DNA from: Stigmatella ashevillena
GTDB lineage: Bacteria; Myxococcota; Myxococcia; Myxococcales; Myxococcaceae
DNA length: 64,000 nucleotides
Assembly: GCF_028368975.1 (NCBI RefSeq)
Contig: NZ_JAQNDM010000002.1
Location: forward strand, 4,644,425 to 4,708,424
Reading direction: 5' to 3'
How positions within the stretch are numbered: the first letter of the stretch is position 1; every line of letters begins with the position of its first letter. The notes beneath the pieces were generated by a model. That model did no database searches, was not told the DNA's origin, and saw only the letters and a program-made list of their open reading frames with translations. Shown one piece after another: positions 1 to 7,198 of this stretch. The position numbers and the translations under genes are program-made.

Positions 1-1
1 T

Positions 2-2719
2 CCCGACGTCGCTCAATCCCTCAATGTCCTCGCCGCTCTCTACTATGCTCAGGGATCGTATGGCCAGGCAGAGCCCCTCTTCCAGCGGGCTCTGAACATC
101 CAAGAAGTCTCTCTCGGAGAAAATCATCCCCTCGTCGCTCCTACTCTCAATAACCTTGCCATCCTCTACTTTGCCCAAGGGTTGTATAGCCGGGCAGAGC
201 CCCTCTATCAGCGGGCTCTGGACATCCAAGAGACCTCCCTCGGCAAAACACATCCCGACGTCGCAGCCTCTCTCAATAATCTCGCACTCCTCTACTTTGA
301 CCAGGGAAGGTATGGCCGGGCAGAGTCCCTCTACCAGCGGGCTCTGGACATTCGAGAGACCTCTCTCGGCAAAACACATCCTCTCACTGCATCTTCTCTC
401 AACAACCTTGCCGTCCTCTACAAAACCCAGGGGTTGTATGGCCGGGCAGAGCCTCTCTACCAGCAGGCTCTGAGCATTCAGGAAGCCTCCCTTGGCAAAA
501 CACATCCTGACGTCGCCACTTCTCTCCTCAACTTGGCTAACATCTACTATGAGCAAGGATTGTATGACCGGGCAGAGCCTCTCCACCAGCGCGCTTTAGC
601 CATCAAAGAAGCAACCCTCGGCAAAACACATCCTGACGTCGCTTCTTCTCTCCACAATCTCGCCAATATTTACTTTAAACAAGGGTTGTATGGCCGGGCA
701 GAGCCTCTTTACCAGCGCGCTTTAGCCATCAAAGAGGCATCCCTCGGCAAAACACATCCTAATGTCGCTTCTTCTCTCCACAATCTCGCCGCTCTCTATT
801 TTGCCCAGGGATTGTATGGCCGAGCTGAATTCCTCTTCCGGCGAGCGCGCTCTATCTGGGAAGCGTCTTTCGACAACAATCACCCCTTGTTAGCTGAATC
901 ACTCAACGAATTAGGCAGACTTCGTCTGGCCCAGCATCGCCTATCTGACGCTCTTCCTCTTCTCTCTCGCTCTTTCTCCATCTCCGAGCGCCGTCTTCGT
1001 CACGAGGCTCTCGACTTCTCCGAGTCCCGCCTCTCCTCCTTCCTCTCCCTGCTTCGTGCCGATGAGCAAAGGCTTTATGCCCTGCTGCACGCTCACCCTC
1101 AGGACGCTCGCGTTCAACGCTTGGCCCTCAGCGCCTCTCTTCTACTCAAAGGACGATCCAGCGCGGAAGCTGCCCACATCTCTCGCACCCTCTACCTAAA
1201 CCTGAGTCCTGCAGACCGCGATTCCTTCGAGCGCCTCCGGGGTTTGCGCACTCAACTGGCATCCCTCTCCTTCTCAGGCCCGGGCTCTTTGCCCTCAGAC
1301 GCCTATCAACAGCGTCTCCAAGCCCTCACCGAAGAGGGTGACTCGCTCGAAGTGGAACTAGCCAAACGCTCTGCTCCCCTTCGCTCCCTCACTGCGCTTC
1401 CTTCCCCTGACGACATTGTCTCCAGCGTCGCCTCCTCTCTCCCCAAGGACTCAGCCCTCGTCGAATTCATCACCTACAACCACAACCCTTTGGTTTCCAA
1501 ACCTGGCACCCCTCCTGCCAAGATTGTCAGCAACCTGCGCTACTTCGCTTTGGTCCTTTTCCCTGATGCTTCTATCCACTCCGTAGACCTCGGCCCCGCT
1601 TCTCCCATCGACCAAGCCTCCTCTCGCCTTCGCGATGCCCTGGCTGAGAAAGACGCCTCCTTCCAATCCACCGCTCAAGAACTCTACCGACGCGCCTTTC
1701 TGCCCTTACTCCCCCTGCTGGGTTCTACCCGCCGCCTCTTCCTTTCTCTCGACGGCCAACTGAACCTCATCCCTTTCGCCGCTCTCCATGATGGCCAGAG
1801 TTTCCTTCTCGACTCCTTCGATTTCTCCTACCTCACCTCTGGCCGGGAACGGCTGCCTCATTCCCAAGACACCGTTCCCGCTTCCTCCATCTTTGTTCTC
1901 GCTGACCCTGATTTCTCCTCTCCCTTTACTTCTGCTTCTTCCACTTCCTCTCCTCCCGTCGGCTCTCTAGAGCGCTTCTTCTCTCTACCTCATTCTGACC
2001 TTCCCAGAAGCGCCTGGGTTCCCCTTCCAGGCACTCGCTTGGAGGCTCAGGCCATTCAACGCTTGCTGCCTCAGGCCCAACTCTTCCTCGGCTCTGATGC
2101 CTCTAAGCAACGACTGCTCAGCATCCCCACCCCGGGCATTCTCCATTTAGCCACTCATGGCTTCTTCCTCGGCAATTCCCCCTCCTCCCCCTCTTCCCGG
2201 GGCTTGGCATTCGTCGACTCCTTGGGCAACTCTCCTCCACCCCAGCACGAGCCTCTGCTCAACTCCGGCCTCGTCCTCTCGGGCGCTCTCGCCTCGGCTT
2301 CCACTCCTTCTTCCGAAGCCACCCTTGTTACCGCTCTGGAACTGGCAGGGCTCAACCTCTGGGGAACCCAACTCGTCGTCCTGTCCGCCTGCGACACTGG
2401 CCGTGGCGAAGTCCATCTCGGTCAGGGCGTCTATGGCCTACGCCGCTCTTTGATGGCTGCTGGCGCTGAAACCGTGTTGGTGAGTCTCTGGAAAGTCAAT
2501 GACGACTCCACTCGCCTTCTCATGAATCTCTATTACAGAAACCTCTTGGCGGGGATGGGCCGAGCCTCCGCACTGCGCAAAGCCATGCTCTCTCTACGTT
2601 CCACCCATTCCCATCCCCATGCCTGGGCTCCTTTCATTGCACTGGGCAGCGATGCGCCCCTCCGTTCAATCACTCCTATCCCGCCCCAGGCGCCTAAACC
2701 AAAAGCCTCGACTGATTAA
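2..2719 (+). CDS. TPR-CHAT caspase-like protease, 5' end outside window
   Basis: The frame is already open at base 2, so the start lies upstream; 905 codons plus stop are visible. The N-terminal third is seven near-identical 42-residue kinesin-light-chain-type TPR units (126-bp period, each with an AEPLYQRAL core). A helical linker follows, then a C-terminal CHAT domain. The caspase-like dyad is visible as HLATHG (His at codon 719 of the visible frame) and LSACDTGRG (Cys at codon 797), followed by a VLVSLWKVND core typical of CHAT. CHAT proteins are clan CD proteases that cleave a partner when the TPR part senses a signal; the substrate here is unknown. By eye the gene is less GC-rich than its neighbours and heavy in CTC/TCT codons, which fits foreign origin. 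No CRISPR or gasdermin-like partner is visible, but the upstream side is cut off. Confidence 0.9.
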   Translation, partial: PDVAQSLNVLAALYYAQGSYGQAEPLFQRALNIQEVSLGENHPLVAPTLNNLAILYFAQGLYSRAEPLYQRALDIQETSLGKTHPDVAASLNNLALLYFDQGRYGRAESLYQRALDIRETSLGKTHPLTASSLNNLAVLYKTQGLYGRAEPLYQQALSIQEASLGKTHPDVATSLLNLANIYYEQGLYDRAEPLHQRALAIKEATLGKTHPDVASSLHNLANIYFKQGLYGRAEPLYQRALAIKEASLGKTHPNVASSLHNLAALYFAQGLYGRAEFLFRRARSIWEASFDNNHPLLAESLNELGRLRLAQHRLSDALPLLSRSFSISERRLRHEALDFSESRLSSFLSLLRADEQRLYALLHAHPQDARVQRLALSASLLLKGRSSAEAAHISRTLYLNLSPADRDSFERLRGLRTQLASLSFSGPGSLPSDAYQQRLQALTEEGDSLEVELAKRSAPLRSLTALPSPDDIVSSVASSLPKDSALVEFITYNHNPLVSKPGTPPAKIVSNLRYFALVLFPDASIHSVDLGPASPIDQASSRLRDALAEKDASFQSTAQELYRRAFLPLLPLLGSTRRLFLSLDGQLNLIPFAALHDGQSFLLDSFDFSYLTSGRERLPHSQDTVPASSIFVLADPDFSSPFTSASSTSSPPVGSLERFFSLPHSDLPRSAWVPLPGTRLEAQAIQRLLPQAQLFLGSDASKQRLLSIPTPGILHLATHGFFLGNSPSSPSSRGLAFVDSLGNSPPPQHEPLLNSGLVLSGALASASTPSSEATLVTALELAGLNLWGTQLVVLSACDTGRGEVHLGQGVYGLRRSLMAAGAETVLVSLWKVNDDSTRLLMNLYYRNLLAGMGRASALRKAMLSLRSTHSHPHAWAPFIALGSDAPLRSITPIPPQAPKPKASTD

Positions 2720-2782
2720 ACTCTCTCTTCTTCGGCAGACCGGAGTTCCTCAATCTCGACTCCATGCTGCCTTCAGCACCCC

Positions 2783-2892
2783 TGAGCTTGCCCGGTTTTG
2801 TGGATACCCCCGACCCCCGATAAGTCGAAGCAAAAGGTTGAGTATCCCTGGAGAGCAGGAAGAGGCAGAAGTTGACCGAAGAGTTCAAATCT
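2783..2892 (+). mobile_element. Decayed IS3-family end with start of orfA
   Basis: Bases 2783 onward begin TGAGCTTGCCC and run through a GATAAGTCGAAGCA motif into a ruined orfA start whose residues ESRKRQKLTEEFKS match ERRKRRKFSEEFKA of the intact IS3 element at 33287-34548. The copy carries mismatches, a CCCCCGA duplication and no usable start codon, and homology stops near 2892. It is a relic of the same or a sister element in opposite orientation to the intact copy. Confidence 0.75.
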
Positions 2893-2917
2893 CACTACGG
2901 CTACCAGTCGAATGTTT

Positions 2918-3069
2918 TTATAATCTATACTCGCAGTGACAAAACCAGCCAGCAATGTCTTCGCGGGTAGTAAGTTCCATCGCCATGATGATGTCATGAT
3001 CGATTTCATGCCTAATACGTAGGGCCATGCTCTTAAGTAGTCCCTTGAATTCGTTCCAGAAACGCTCAC
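2918..3069 (-). pseudogene. Gene remnant cut by the IS630 insertion
   Basis: On the minus strand an open frame ends at a TAG at 2918-2920 and reads RFWNEFKGLLKSMALRI, then DHDIIMAMELTTREDI, before meeting the IS630 boundary at the TA target (3070-3071). On the other side of the element, minus-strand sequence just after the DUF1801 gene reads MRRTLKELVFEHINAPRR, starting in an ATGA overlap with that gene's stop. Rejoining the two flanks across a single TA leaves them in different frames, so they are either a broken gene or two unrelated pieces. I do not recognise the family. Confidence 0.3.
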
Positions 3070-3127
3070 TAGTGGAGTGTAAGCGAAGTAATTCGACATA
3101 GTCGCTGAGGATGCATAGCTCTTGGGG

Positions 3128-3504
3128 ATGAGGAGACGCCCGCCGCGATTTGTGCACCTGTCACCAGAAGAAGTCGCCCACCTTGGGGCTTTGCTCCGAG
3201 ACGGACGCATTGAGCAGCGCATCGCTCGTCGGGCCCGCATCTTGCTGGCGATGAACGAGCCGGACACCGTTGTCTCGGAGTTGGCGGACCGGCTCGAACT
3301 GGATCGGACCACCATCTGGGCCCTGTGCCGCCGCTTCGAACAATGGGGCATGGCAGTGGTGGAGGATGCACCTCGCCCAGGCCGCCCCAGGCGGCTTTCC
3401 CCCCCTCCAGCGCGTCGAGGTGGAACGACTGGCCTGCTGTGAGCCCGCAGGCATTGGCCTGCACATGACGCACTGGTCCACTCGCAGCTTGGCCCAGGCG
3501 GCTT
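3128..3504 (+). pseudogene. IS630 transposase, N-terminal part
   Basis: The N-terminal half of an IS630-family DDE transposase starts at ATG 3128 and holds a helix-turn-helix region (ELADRLELDRTTIWALCRRF) and the RPGRPR linker. A frameshift in the C-rich run near 3395-3415 moves the continuation to the next frame (GFPPLQRVEVERLACC, then THWSTRSLAQAA). Reading then stops at the IS66 insertion after base 3504. Rejoining this part with the 3' part across the insertion also gives an in-frame TGA, so the gene was probably dead or dying before IS66 arrived. Confidence 0.85.
3497..3504 (+). repeat. Left copy of IS66 8-bp target duplication
   Basis: GGCGGCTT lies immediately before the left IS66 terminus (GTATCCGTCCGG) and is repeated exactly at 5904-5911. 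Eight base pairs is the usual IS66 duplication length. Confidence 0.92.
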
Positions 3505-3573
3505 GTATCCGTCCGGCGAAGGGTGTGCGGAGGGACCTTGTTGAGTGGAGCGAAGTGAGTCACCCCTGGACTG

Positions 3574-3900
3574 ATGACCAAGCCAGCCGACAAGCCGCAG
3601 TGGGTCCGCATCGCCGAGCAGTTCGAGCACAGCGGGCTGACGCAGAAGCAGTTCGCCCAGCAGCAAGGGGTGCCGCTGAGTACCGTGCAGTCGTGGATCT
3701 ACCGGAGGAGGCGCCAGGTGGCCGCGCCCAGCGCCCCAGCCGTGCGATTGCTGCCGGTGGAGGTGGCCGAGCCGACGGTGAGTAGCGCGGGGAAGATGGA
3801 AGTGCTCACGTGCAGAGGCGCGCGGGTGAGCTTCGCGTCGGGTACGGACGTTGCCTACGTGGCGCGATTGGTGGCGGCGCTGGAGAGTGCCTCGTGCTGA
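3574..3900 (+). CDS. tnpA: IS66 accessory protein TnpA
   Basis: This 108-aa protein has an N-terminal helix-turn-helix (FEHSGLTQKQFAQQQGVPLS, residues 18-37, then TVQSWIYRRRR), the layout of the DNA-binding IS66 accessory protein. It is the first gene of the IS66 set, and its stop codon overlaps the GTG start of tnpB (GTGCTGA), suggesting translational coupling. IS66 elements need this protein together with TnpB and TnpC for transposition; its exact biochemical role is not settled. Confidence 0.9.
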   Translation: MTKPADKPQWVRIAEQFEHSGLTQKQFAQQQGVPLSTVQSWIYRRRRQVAAPSAPAVRLLPVEVAEPTVSSAGKMEVLTCRGARVSFASGTDVAYVARLVAALESASC

Positions 3901-4262
3901 CGCTGCCCTCTGCGGTGAGGATTGTGCTGGCAACAGAGCCAGTGGACATGCGCAAGTCCATCGACGGGCTGATGGGGCTGGTGCGTTCCAGCTTTGGAGA
4001 GGACGTCTACTCCGGACACCTGTTCGTCTTCGTCAGTCGGAGGGGGGACCGGGTGAAGATTCTCACCTTCAGCCGCGGCGGCTTCATCCTGTACTACAAG
4101 CGCTTGGAGCAAGGCCGGTTCCGGCTGCCGCAGGTGCAGGCGGAGGCAAACTCCGTGAGGCTGGACGCCACGCAGTTGGCGATGTTGCTGGACGGCATCG
4201 ACGTAGAGGAGGTGAAGCGGCCCGCTGCTTGGGAGCCGCCCAAGCACGCAGCCGCCTCGTGA
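3894..4262 (+). CDS. tnpB: IS66 accessory protein TnpB
   Basis: Starting at GTG 3894 the product is 122 aa and begins VLTLPSAVRIVLATEPVDMR, the characteristic TnpB opening, followed by KSIDGLMGLV and FVFVSRRGDRVKIL. An ATG further upstream in frame at 3810 would overlap tnpA deeply and is not homologous, so the coupled GTG is preferred. TnpB (Orf2-like) is a small beta-rich protein that accompanies the IS66 transposase. It is complete and undamaged. Confidence 0.92.
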   Translation: MLTLPSAVRIVLATEPVDMRKSIDGLMGLVRSSFGEDVYSGHLFVFVSRRGDRVKILTFSRGGFILYYKRLEQGRFRLPQVQAEANSVRLDATQLAMLLDGIDVEEVKRPAAWEPPKHAAAS

Positions 4263-4305
4263 GGTGGGAGAGGAAGATTCCTACCTAAGGGGTTGTTGAG
4301 AGCCC

Positions 4306-5787
4306 GTGCCCCGAGAGCTGCCGTTAGACCATTTCTGCCCGTGGAGAGAAGAGGCCGAAGAGCTGAGAGAGCGGCTCACCACGTTGGAGGCGAAGATGGC
4401 CTCCCTGGAGCGGCACGTGTTCGGCAAGAAGGCCGAGCGGCTGCCGACGGTGCGCCAGCAATTGCAAGCGGAGAGGACCGACGCGGAGGCAGCCGCCCAG
4501 GCCCAGGCTGCGCTCCAGAAAAGACGCGAGCGGGCCACGCTCAAAATGGAGCAGGCGCTCACCCGAGAGGTGCGCCACGCCGTTCCCGAGGAGCAGCGAC
4601 AGTGCCCTACCTGCGGCAGCCAGGAGTTGAAGCCTCTGGGAAAGGGCCGCATCAGCATGCTGTACGAATACATTCCGCCGCGCTTCGAGCGGCAGGTGCA
4701 CGTGCAGGAAACACTGGCGTGCGCCTGCGGCAAGGGTGTGGTGACTGCGCCCGTGCCGCCCAAGGTGGTGGACAGAGGCGAGTACGGCCCCCGCTTCATC
4801 GCCCACGTGGTGGCCTCCAAGTGTGCAGACTCGTTGCCCCTGCACAGGCTGGCTCAGCGCGTGGAGCGAGGCGGGGTGCCCATGAGCCGTAGCACCCTGA
4901 CGGATTTGTTTCATCGTGCCGCCGAGGGGGTGGCCCCGCTGGCCGCGCGCCTGCTGCTGCGCATCAGCCAGTCGGCCGTGGTGTGGGCCGATGAGACGCC
5001 GCTGCGCGTGCTGGAGGTGAAGAAGACACACCTGGGCTACCTGTGGACATTTCTCACTCAGAATGAGCAGGGCCAGTGGCTCATCGGCTACCGATTCAGC
5101 ATGAGCCGCTCGGGAAAAACACCTCAGCAGGTGTTGAACGGCACGTTGGGGGCGCTCGTGGTGGATGCGTATACCGGTTACAACCCCGTGACACTGCCGG
5201 GCGGGCGCGTCCGCGTCGGCTGCTGGTCGCACGCACGCCGCAAATTCTTCGACGCTCTGTCCACCGCGCCCGAGGCCCAGCAGGCCTTGGATTTCATTCT
5301 GTCGCTCTACCGAGTGGAGCACGAGGCGGTGCAGACAGGCGTGGTGCGCATGCTGACCCACCGGGCCCTGCGCCAGCACAAGAGCCGCCCCGTACTCCAG
5401 TCGCTCCACGCCTGGCTCACCGCGCAACTGCCGCTGCATCCACCCAAGAGCCCCATGGGTCAGGCTCTCTCCTATACTCTCCACCAGTGGCAGCCCCTCT
5501 GCCGCTTCGTGGATGACGAGCGGTTGCCTTTGGACAACAACCGCAGCGAGGGCGCACTGCGCAAGGTGGCCTTGGGCCGCAAGAACTTCCTCTTCGTCGG
5601 CCATCCATCCGCGGGCGAGAACTTGGCGGGTCTCTACGCTCTGGTGGCCACCTGTGAGGCTAACGGCATCAACCCTGAGCTGTACTTGGCCGACGTGCTG
5701 CTGCGCGTGCAGACTCACCCCAACTCGCGCATCGACGAACTGCTCCCCCATCTGTGGCAGCCGCTGTCGGCAGCCGCCGCCGCTTGA
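4306..5787 (+). CDS. tnpC: IS66 transposase TnpC
   Basis: This 493-aa DDE transposase uses a GTG start. In order it shows an N-terminal coiled coil (EEAEELRERLTTLEAKMASL), a zinc-binding CPTCG with CACG (about residues 103-145), and the catalytic core with VWADETPL (first Asp), VVDAYTGYN (second Asp) and LPLDNNRSEGALR (Glu). The length and motif order are those of full IS66 transposases. It lies 43 bp after tnpB. Together with intact ends this element could still be mobile. Confidence 0.95.
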   Translation: MPRELPLDHFCPWREEAEELRERLTTLEAKMASLERHVFGKKAERLPTVRQQLQAERTDAEAAAQAQAALQKRRERATLKMEQALTREVRHAVPEEQRQCPTCGSQELKPLGKGRISMLYEYIPPRFERQVHVQETLACACGKGVVTAPVPPKVVDRGEYGPRFIAHVVASKCADSLPLHRLAQRVERGGVPMSRSTLTDLFHRAAEGVAPLAARLLLRISQSAVVWADETPLRVLEVKKTHLGYLWTFLTQNEQGQWLIGYRFSMSRSGKTPQQVLNGTLGALVVDAYTGYNPVTLPGGRVRVGCWSHARRKFFDALSTAPEAQQALDFILSLYRVEHEAVQTGVVRMLTHRALRQHKSRPVLQSLHAWLTAQLPLHPPKSPMGQALSYTLHQWQPLCRFVDDERLPLDNNRSEGALRKVALGRKNFLFVGHPSAGENLAGLYALVATCEANGINPELYLADVLLRVQTHPNSRIDELLPHLWQPLSAAAAA

Positions 5788-5903
5788 GCCCTCTTCGCAC
5801 CGTCCTCAACACTCACCTGCCTCCCTTGAACTCGCTCTCTTCGCCGAGCACGGCACGGGTCCGCACTCAATCCCCTCCTGCACGTCGCTGACCGGACGGA
5901 TAC

Positions 5904-5911
5904 GGCGGCTT
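5904..5911 (+). repeat. Right copy of IS66 8-bp target duplication
   Basis: GGCGGCTT follows the right IS66 terminus (CCGGACGGATAC) directly and matches 3497-3504 exactly. Confidence 0.92.
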
Positions 5912-6654
5912 GACTGCGGGGCATCGCACCAAGCCTCTCCCACACCACCGTGGCACTCATCCTGCGGGACGCTGAGCTGCAACCTCACCGCTCACGCTAT
6001 TGGAAGACGCCGATTCCTGATGAAGCCTTCCGCACCCAGGCGGCTCAGATCCTCTGGTGCTACGAGCGCGTCGAGGCGCTGGCAGCGCAGGTAGAGGTCG
6101 TGGTGTGCGTGGACGAGAAACCCAACATCCAGGTACTGGAGCGTCGCCGCCCCACACGCTCGATGAAGCGGGGTCTCATCGAGCAGCAAGAGTTCGAGTA
6201 CATCCGGCACGGCACGGTGAACCTCCTGGTCAAATGGGTGGTGCACTCCGGAAGAATGCAGGGCTGGTGTCTGGAGCACAACGACTCCGCCTGCCTACGG
6301 GCTGTATTGCCCCAACTGCTGGCAGAGCACCGCCATGCCCGCCGCATCCACCTCATCTGGGACAATGGCTCCAGCCACATCGCCCAAGCGACAGAGCATT
6401 TCTTACGAAGGCACTACCCTCGTGTCCGTGTCCTCTTCACTCCAGCCCACTGCTCCTGGCTTGATCAGGCAGAGCTGTTGCTGCGTGCCTTCGGGGCGCG
6501 CTACCTCCTGCGTGGAAGCTGGCCCAGCCGCTCCGCGCTCATCGCCCACCTGGAGGCCAGCTGGCCCGAGTACAACCGCCTCTACGCCCACCCTTTCACC
6601 TGGTCCTGGACTCGGACCAAGATGCACCAGTGGGTGGATCGTCATTCCTCCTGA
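5912..6654 (+). pseudogene. IS630 transposase, C-terminal catalytic part
   Basis: This is the 3' portion of the IS630 transposase. It reads LRGIAPSLSHTTVALILRDA, then ELQPHRSRYWKTPIP, VCVDEKPNIQVLERRRPTRS, IHLIWDNGSSHIAQ and FTPAHCSWLDQAELLLRAF. The Tc1/IS630 catalytic triad is present: VDEKP (Asp), WDNGSSH (Asp), and the third acidic residue in the SWLDQAELL block. No start codon belongs to this piece; it is the tail of the gene begun at 3128. The stop TGA at 6652-6654 abuts the right inverted repeat. Confidence 0.88.
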
Positions 6655-6737
6655 CTATGTTGAAAAACTTCGCTTACACTCCACTAGACGGCGGGGTGCA
6701 TTAATATGCTCGAAGACAAGTTCCTTCAGGGTACGCC

Positions 6738-7154
6738 TCATGCGGGATAAGTCTTGCGCATATAAGCCAACGATTCGGTGATCAGTTTTTCAAGCACCGC
6801 AAGATCAACGTCGGAAAGCTTCTTGATGTAGATGCATGACTTGCCGGTTGTGACTTTGCCCATCTTGGAGAGCAGCGCCTCATAGCGAGGAAAACCTCCC
6901 ATGATGTAGAGCACGAGCGCGGCCTTGCGCGGTGAGAGGCCGATTCGCGGCGCATCCCCTTCACGGCCACTCTCGTAGCGATAGTGGTAGCTGTCGAATC
7001 CGACGATGGAGCTGCCCCACATCCGGGGCGGCGCACCCGAGAGCCTCGCCATGAGGGCGGCGACAGCCTTCGCGTCGTCGCGTCGTGCCTTGGGTTCGGT
7101 CTTGTCGAAAAAGCTGTCGACATCTGCGTTAGTCGCCTGCGTCTTGTTTGCCAC
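6738..7154 (-). CDS. DUF1801 (YdhG-like) domain protein
   Basis: This 138-aa cytosolic protein of the DUF1801/YdhG-like fold shows the usual landmarks: DVDSFFDKTEPKARRDDAKA, then RMWGSSIVGFDSYHYRYESG, ALVLYIMGGFPRYEALLSKM and KSCIYIKKLSDVDLAVLEKL. I chose GTG 7154 because a GGAGG lies just upstream and the family begins shortly before this point. Further upstream GTGs form a Val-Ser run that is probably untranslated. Biochemical function is unknown for most of the family. Its stop forms an ATGA overlap with a possible downstream gene destroyed by the IS630 insertion. Confidence 0.85.
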   Translation of the reverse strand: MANKTQATNADVDSFFDKTEPKARRDDAKAVAALMARLSGAPPRMWGSSIVGFDSYHYRYESGREGDAPRIGLSPRKAALVLYIMGGFPRYEALLSKMGKVTTGKSCIYIKKLSDVDLAVLEKLITESLAYMRKTYPA

Positions 7155-7198
7155 CCGCGCCTCCACGGTTGTGCTCACACTAACACTCACACTGATTC

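Larger units (their letters stand above)
3505..5903 (+). mobile_element. IS66-family insertion sequence, apparently intact
   Basis: This 2399-bp element has perfect 12-bp terminal inverted repeats: GTATCCGTCCGG at 3505-3516 and its complement at 5892-5903. It is flanked by the 8-bp duplication GGCGGCTT. It carries the standard three-gene IS66 set tnpA, tnpB and tnpC in one direction. All three frames are open and the target duplication is perfect, so insertion looks recent. It landed inside the IS630 transposase gene. Confidence 0.93.
3072..6684 (+). mobile_element. IS630-family element interrupted by IS66
   Basis: The outer element is bounded by inverted repeats: left GTGGAGTGTAAGCGAAGT from 3072, and its complement ACTTCGCTTACACTCCAC ending at 6684. 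The similarity continues inward (TTCNACATAGTC). It is flanked on both sides by TA (3070-3071 and 6685-6686), the target duplicated by IS630/Tc1-type elements. Subtracting the nested IS66 and its duplication leaves about 1.2 kb, the normal IS630 length. The transposase is inactive, so the outer element is a fossil. Confidence 0.88.

Noticed and set aside
60-870. 126-bp tandem repeats that could be mistaken for a CRISPR or satellite array
   Set aside because: The repeats are in frame, encode TPR units and have no spacer pattern.
2-2719. TPR-CHAT gene as part of a type III-E CRISPR (Craspase) system
   Set aside because: No gRAMP-like effector or CRISPR array is visible; kinesin-light-chain TPRs are common in other CHAT proteins.
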